A stretch of 42,781 nucleotides of DNA from DALYJJ01 sp031969915 (GTDB lineage Bacteria; Acidobacteriota; Terriglobia; Bryobacterales; Bryobacteraceae), in the NCBI GenBank assembly GCA_031969915.1, contig DALYJJ010000045.1, positions 1 to 42,781 on the forward strand, in the 5' to 3' direction. The notes below the pieces were generated by a model that was not told where the DNA came from, did no database searches, and saw only the letters and a program-made list of their open reading frames with translations. Positions 39,686 to 42,781 of the stretch are shown here, one piece after another (the stretch's first letter is position 1; every line of letters starts with the position of its first letter). The position numbers and the translations under genes were made by a program.

Positions 39686-40539
39686 TCGCTTGCTCGTTGC
39701 TCGCCTGCGGGGCGGCGTTCGCCCAAGCCTCGGCCCAGAGCGGCCCCACGGCCTCGGTCTCGGAAGTCGCCGGGAGCCGTGTGAAACTGCGGCTGCCGGC
39801 CGCGTGTGCGCCGGCAGTGGGTGACGTGTTGGAACTGCTGGCCAAGATCCCAGGATTCGAAGAGCCGGTGCCGGTGCAGGGTTCCTGGAAGGTGCTACGG
39901 GTGGCGGACGGCGTGGCCGAGGCGGAAGCGTCGGCGGGCTCGCCGGCGGGTGCGGCGCAGGTGGGCAATACTGCGGCGATCCGCTGCGCCGCGCCGGCGC
40001 CCGTGGACCGTCCCGCACAAGCCGGCGGTGGGTTGACTCCTCCCTTCCCGGCCGGGGAGCGCAATCCCGGGATCGCGGGCGCCAATTTGGTGGCGCCGGG
40101 GCCGTCCGCGCCGTCGCAGGTGCCGGCATCGCCGCCGCCGCCGCTGCCCGGGCCGCCGGCGCAGGCCGTCCCGCCGCCTCCCGTGACGCCTCCCGCTTTG
40201 ATCGTGTTTCCGATCCGCCACGCCCATCCGGGGTTCCGAAGCACCTTGTTCGCGGCCGCCCAACTCAGCTTCAATCCCTCGAGTTCGCTGTGGATGTACA
40301 CCGAAACCGGGGTCGACCCCCGGCCGGATCACGTTTACGGCTTCTTCTGCAAGGACGTGAAGGACGTGAAGCGCGCGGAGCTCAACCGGGGCGAGATGGC
40401 GACCCTCGACGGCTCCGGACTGCGCCAGCCGGTCAAGCTAACGATACGGGCGGGCCGCACGCTCGAACAACTGGTCGGCGAGGAACACGAGGTGGCGGCG
40501 ATCGTGGGCGCCTTCGACTCGCGCTGCGGCAAGCGATGA
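39673..40539 (+). CDS. Exported proline-rich protein of the cyclase operon
   Basis: The 288-residue protein has a signal peptide (MHTVIACSLLACGAAFAQAS), a small beta-rich domain (25-110: 'TASVSEVAGSRVKLRLPA', 'VGDVLELLAKIPGF'), a Pro/Ala/Gly linker (115-175) and a C-terminal domain (about 176-288) with 'LSFNPSSSLWMYTETGVDPR', 'GFFCKDVKDVKRAELNRGEM' and 'FDSRCGKR'. The layout, globular-linker-globular with an export signal, resembles its operon neighbour. I recognise no family. The gene overlaps the preceding one by 13 bases. Confidence 0.72.
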   Translation: MHTVIACSLLACGAAFAQASAQSGPTASVSEVAGSRVKLRLPAACAPAVGDVLELLAKIPGFEEPVPVQGSWKVLRVADGVAEAEASAGSPAGAAQVGNTAAIRCAAPAPVDRPAQAGGGLTPPFPAGERNPGIAGANLVAPGPSAPSQVPASPPPPLPGPPAQAVPPPPVTPPALIVFPIRHAHPGFRSTLFAAAQLSFNPSSSLWMYTETGVDPRPDHVYGFFCKDVKDVKRAELNRGEMATLDGSGLRQPVKLTIRAGRTLEQLVGEEHEVAAIVGAFDSRCGKR

Positions 40540-40553
40540 CCGCCGCCGCGCTG

Positions 40554-40562
40554 TGCTATCCT
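40554..40562 (+). promoter_or_regulatory. Extended -10 box upstream of the helicase gene
   Basis: TG, one base, then TATCCT gives an extended -10. It lies 71 bases before the ATG at 40634, leaving a leader of roughly 60 bases, a length often seen for cold-responsive helicase genes. No -35 is needed for this class. Confidence 0.4.
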
Positions 40563-40633
40563 GAACCTAGAAGTTAGTCCGCAAAACCTTCCTCCGTCGC
40601 TGGCTCGCTGATTTTTCTTCCTTCCACTACCGA

Positions 40634-41848
40634 ATGACCTTTACCGAACTCCCCTTGTCTACAGCCCTCCAGGCGAATCTCGCCCGGCACGGCTTCCTCA
40701 CACCGACGCCCGTCCAGGCGGAAGCGATTCCACCGGCCCTTGAGGGCCGCGACGTGGTCGCCACCGCGCAGACCGGCACTGGAAAGACCCTCGCCTTCCT
40801 CCTCCCGATCCTCGAGTCGATTCTCGCCACCGGCGTGAAGAACGGACCGGCGGCGCTCATCCTCAGCCCCACGCGCGAACTTGCTTTGCAGATCGACGAA
40901 ACGTTTCAGAGACTGGCCGCCGGAACGAAAATCCGTTCCGCCGTCGCCGTCGGAGGGATGAACGAGAACCAGCAGCTTCGCGCGCTCCGCGGGGGCGCGC
41001 AGGTGATCATCGCAACGCCCGGCCGCCTCAGCGATTTCATGGATCGCGGCTTGGTGCGACTCGCCGGCGTTCGAGCCTTCGTCCTCGACGAAGCGGACCG
41101 GATGCTCGACATGGGCTTCCTGCCCTCGATTCGCGCGATCGCGAAGTCCCTGCCCGCCGCGCGCCAGACGCTGCTCTTCTCGGCGACCATCGAGAAGTCC
41201 GTCGCGCACCTGATCGACGCCTACGTCACGGACCCGGTCCGGATCGCGATCGGCAGCGTCACCAAGCCCACCGAGCAGGTGACTCTCGATCACTACGAAG
41301 TCGGCTCGGACCGCAAACTCGCGATGCTCCTGCACCTGCTGGAACAACAGGCCGGTTCCACGCTCGTCTTCGCGCGCACCAAGCACCGCACGGACCGGTT
41401 GGCCCGGAGCCTGTCGAACGCGGGCCTGAAGGCCGCCCGGATTCACGGCGACCGCACCCAGGGCCAGCGCAACCAGGCGCTCGCCGGATTCAAGAACGGC
41501 AGCTACCGGATACTGGTGGCGACCGATGTCGCGGCGCGCGGCATCCACGTGGACGGCATCTCGCACGTCGTGAACTTCGACCTGCCGCAACAGCCGGAGG
41601 ACTTCGTCCACCGAATCGGCCGCACCGGGCGTGCGGGCGCGCGCGGCCTGGCCTCGACGTTCAGCACCCGCGAAGAGCGGCAGGAGATCCGCCGCATCGA
41701 ACGCGCCTTGGGCGTGCGCCTGCGGCCCCAGGAGGCGCCCGCCGGCCTGCAGGCGGAAGAGAAGAACACCAAGGTGATCCAGCTTCCCACGCCGCCGGCC
41801 ACGCGCACTTTCGGGCCGCGCCGCCGCCGTTCTATGGCTGCCCGGTAG
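40634..41848 (+). CDS. rhlE: DEAD-box RNA helicase, RhlE type
   Basis: The 404-residue ATP-dependent RNA helicase has all core motifs: Q motif 'FLTPTPVQAEAIP', motif I 'AQTGTGKT' (45-52), 'PTRELALQ', 'TPGRLSDF', motif II 'VLDEADRMLDMGF', motif III 'FSAT', 'DVAARGIHVDGISHVVNFD' and motif VI 'HRIGRTGRAG', with a short basic tail ending in RRRRSMAAR. It probably acts in ribosome assembly or RNA turnover. A T-rich, pyrimidine-rich stretch rather than a ribosome-binding site precedes the ATG. Confidence 0.95.
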   Translation: MTFTELPLSTALQANLARHGFLTPTPVQAEAIPPALEGRDVVATAQTGTGKTLAFLLPILESILATGVKNGPAALILSPTRELALQIDETFQRLAAGTKIRSAVAVGGMNENQQLRALRGGAQVIIATPGRLSDFMDRGLVRLAGVRAFVLDEADRMLDMGFLPSIRAIAKSLPAARQTLLFSATIEKSVAHLIDAYVTDPVRIAIGSVTKPTEQVTLDHYEVGSDRKLAMLLHLLEQQAGSTLVFARTKHRTDRLARSLSNAGLKAARIHGDRTQGQRNQALAGFKNGSYRILVATDVAARGIHVDGISHVVNFDLPQQPEDFVHRIGRTGRAGARGLASTFSTREERQEIRRIERALGVRLRPQEAPAGLQAEEKNTKVIQLPTPPATRTFGPRRRRSMAAR

Positions 41849-41881
41849 GCACAGGCTTGCGGATCGATTCGAACCGCCCTG

Positions 41882-41890
41882 TGATATCCT
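41882..41890 (+). promoter_or_regulatory. Extended -10 box of the Cys/His-rich gene
   Basis: TG, one base, then TATCCT, ending 9 bases before the TTG at 41900. The arrangement matches the extended -10 before the helicase gene and implies a leaderless or very short-leader mRNA. Confidence 0.4.
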
Positions 41891-41899
41891 GAGACTGGT

Positions 41900-42259
41900 T
41901 TGCTGCGTACCTTTTCCACTGCTGCCGCCGCGCTGCTGCTCATCGTGAGCGTGGTCGCGGGGCAGTGTGTGAACTGCGCTCCGCAGCCTTCCGCCCACGA
42001 TTGCTGCCCGAAGCCGAAGCCCGCGCCTTCGGACCACTGCGGCCAGCCCGCTCCCGTGGAAGCCTGCGCGTCGCATAGCCACGAGACGAGCTACGAGAAG
42101 ACGGAGTTCGACTACGCGCGCCTGGCGGCGCTTGAGCCCGGCGGCATGGTTACCGTTGCGGCCCACACCATCGCGCCCGCATTCGAGAGCGGCGCCGAAG
42201 TGCCGATCCTCGCCTCGCCCCCCGATCTGTTCGTCCGCAACGCTTCTTTCCTCATCTAG
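41900..42259 (+). CDS. Exported Cys/His-rich protein, probable metal-binding accessory
   Basis: The 119-residue protein has a signal peptide (TTG start, MLRTFSTAAAALLLIVSVVA) followed by a segment crowded with Cys and His ('QCVNCAPQPSAHDCCPKPKP', 'SDHCGQPAPVEACASHSHET'), well suited to binding Cu, Ag or Zn, then a less distinctive C-terminal part with 'GGMVTVAAHTIAPAF'. It lies 54 bases before a TolC-type gene, and such small proteins often accompany CusCBA-type efflux operons. A regulatory or sequestering role is inference. Confidence 0.7.
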   Translation: MLRTFSTAAAALLLIVSVVAGQCVNCAPQPSAHDCCPKPKPAPSDHCGQPAPVEACASHSHETSYEKTEFDYARLAALEPGGMVTVAAHTIAPAFESGAEVPILASPPDLFVRNASFLI

Positions 42260-42296
42260 CGCACACTCTCCAGCGGCCTTTCCCTGTTGAGCGAAA

Positions 42297-42311
42297 TTCC
42301 TCCTGGAGGAA
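42297..42311 (+). repeat. Perfect palindrome containing the ribosome-binding site
   Basis: TTCCTCC and GGAGGAA are perfect inverted arms around a single T. The right arm contains the GGAGG for the GTG at 42314, so pairing would hide the ribosome-binding site; as DNA it could be an operator. Confidence 0.6.
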
Positions 42312-42313
42312 CC

Positions 42314-42781
42314 GTGCGTGTTTTTCTATTTGGACTGATCTCCGTCTGGACGGTGTTCGCCGAAGAGCGGTTCGCACTGCGCCCGTTGCTTGCTGAGGCC
42401 CTGCGCGCGAACCCGGACGTGCTGGCGGCGCGGAAGCGTTATGAAGCCGCCACGCATCGCCCGGCGCGCGAATCGGCGCTTCCGGACACCATGATCTCCG
42501 GCGGCTACGCGAGCACCGGCAACCCGCGGCCGCTCTCGAACATCGGCATCGACCCGGTGGCCAACATCGGCTTCATGATCACCCAACCGCTGCCTGGCCC
42601 CGGCAAGCGAGGCCTGCGCGGCGAGATCGCCGAACGCGAGGCGCACGCCGAGTTCGAGCAATACCAGGCGGCGCAACTGGCGGTGGTCGCCAGGGTGAAG
42701 ACCGCCTGGCACCGGCTGGCGGCGGCGTACGACCTGCTCGACACGCTGACGACGTACGTCTCGTACTCGGAAGGCTTCAAG
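42314..42781 (+). CDS. TolC/CusC-type outer-membrane efflux protein (partial, N-terminal)
   Basis: The visible 156 residues begin with a signal peptide (GTG start, MRVFLFGLISVWTVFAEERF), then the outer-membrane efflux protein fold: 'LRPLLAEALRANPDVLAARK', 'ESALPDTMISGGYASTGNPR', 'IGFMITQPLPGPGKRGLRGE' and a following helix 'AQLAVVARVKTAWHRLAAAY'. These forms are typical of heavy-metal RND efflux outer-membrane components. The gene runs off the right edge. GGAGG four bases before the GTG supports the start. The preceding Cys/His-rich protein fits a copper/silver or cobalt/zinc/cadmium system. Confidence 0.87.
   Translation, partial: MRVFLFGLISVWTVFAEERFALRPLLAEALRANPDVLAARKRYEAATHRPARESALPDTMISGGYASTGNPRPLSNIGIDPVANIGFMITQPLPGPGKRGLRGEIAEREAHAEFEQYQAAQLAVVARVKTAWHRLAAAYDLLDTLTTYVSYSEGFK

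Noticed and set aside
40574..42166. Minus-strand open frame (530 residues) opposite the helicase gene
   Set aside because: Shadow of the helicase, which has all DEAD-box motifs.
1..42781. tRNA, rRNA, CRISPR arrays and insertion sequences
   Set aside because: None were recognised on either strand by reading; short tandem or inverted repeats present do not have array or terminal-repeat structure.

Overview
The window is high-GC bacterial chromosome, most likely from an acidobacterium of the Solibacter/Bryobacter type. That placement is an inference from gene content: large TonB-dependent receptors, Ser/Thr kinases with TolB-like propellers, several PEP-CTERM proteins beside a PrsT-like TPR lipoprotein, FG-GAP and ankyrin proteins with signal peptides, and heptosyltransferases. 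No tRNA, rRNA, CRISPR array or insertion sequence was seen. A run of 10 N (31446-31455) marks a scaffold join inside one gene.

Layout. 1-4655 (minus): a partial FecA-like TonB receptor and a second barrel protein without a recognisable plug. 4705-8464: a TPR lipoprotein (plus), convergent with and overlapping two tandem, translationally coupled PEP-CTERM paralogues (minus). 8592-10652 (minus): a MoxR ATPase followed by a divergent YchF-like GTPase. 10676-17419: a transmembrane Ser/Thr kinase, a TolB-like protein, an FG-GAP protein, a 59-residue FmdB-type zinc ribbon and an exported 12-repeat ankyrin protein. 17510-20048: a two-component pair (GAF-type histidine kinase, NarL-type regulator). 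20132-23560: a Tat-exported sugar isomerase-like protein, SppA and a FliA-type sigma factor. 23561-24088: an intergenic region with a plus-strand promoter and a train of five hairpins. 24631-27565: an overlapping operon of two heptosyltransferases and an isoprenylcysteine methyltransferase-like membrane protein; the first heptosyltransferase is fused to a degenerate nucleotidyltransferase domain. 27574-30544: a DUF2834-like membrane protein divergent from an XRE/MmyB-type regulator with a palindromic operator between them, a VOC protein, a small exported protein and a third PEP-CTERM protein. 30658-34718: an FMN-dependent hydroxy-acid oxidase, MtaB, an orphan FliM and a tetraheme cytochrome. 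40634-42781: an RhlE-type helicase, a Cys/His-rich exported protein and the start of a TolC-type metal-efflux protein.

The most striking locus is the three-gene operon at 34836-40539. Its first gene encodes an exported 840-residue protein with a pre-toxin-like segment followed by a class II adenylate cyclase toxin domain (the edema factor / CyaA / ExoY family). It keeps the two-lysine, Asp-x-Asp and His-Gly-x-Glu motifs but replaces the usual Asn after the histidine and carries a Cys-rich insertion. It is coupled by overlapping start and stop codons to a PASTA-repeat exported protein and a proline-rich exported protein. A promoter with a perfect inverted repeat in its spacer precedes the operon. 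I know of no described system of this composition; this is inference from sequence alone.

A second window-wide signal is that many genes have a -10-like hexamer 6 to 10 bases before the start codon, suggesting widespread leaderless transcription.
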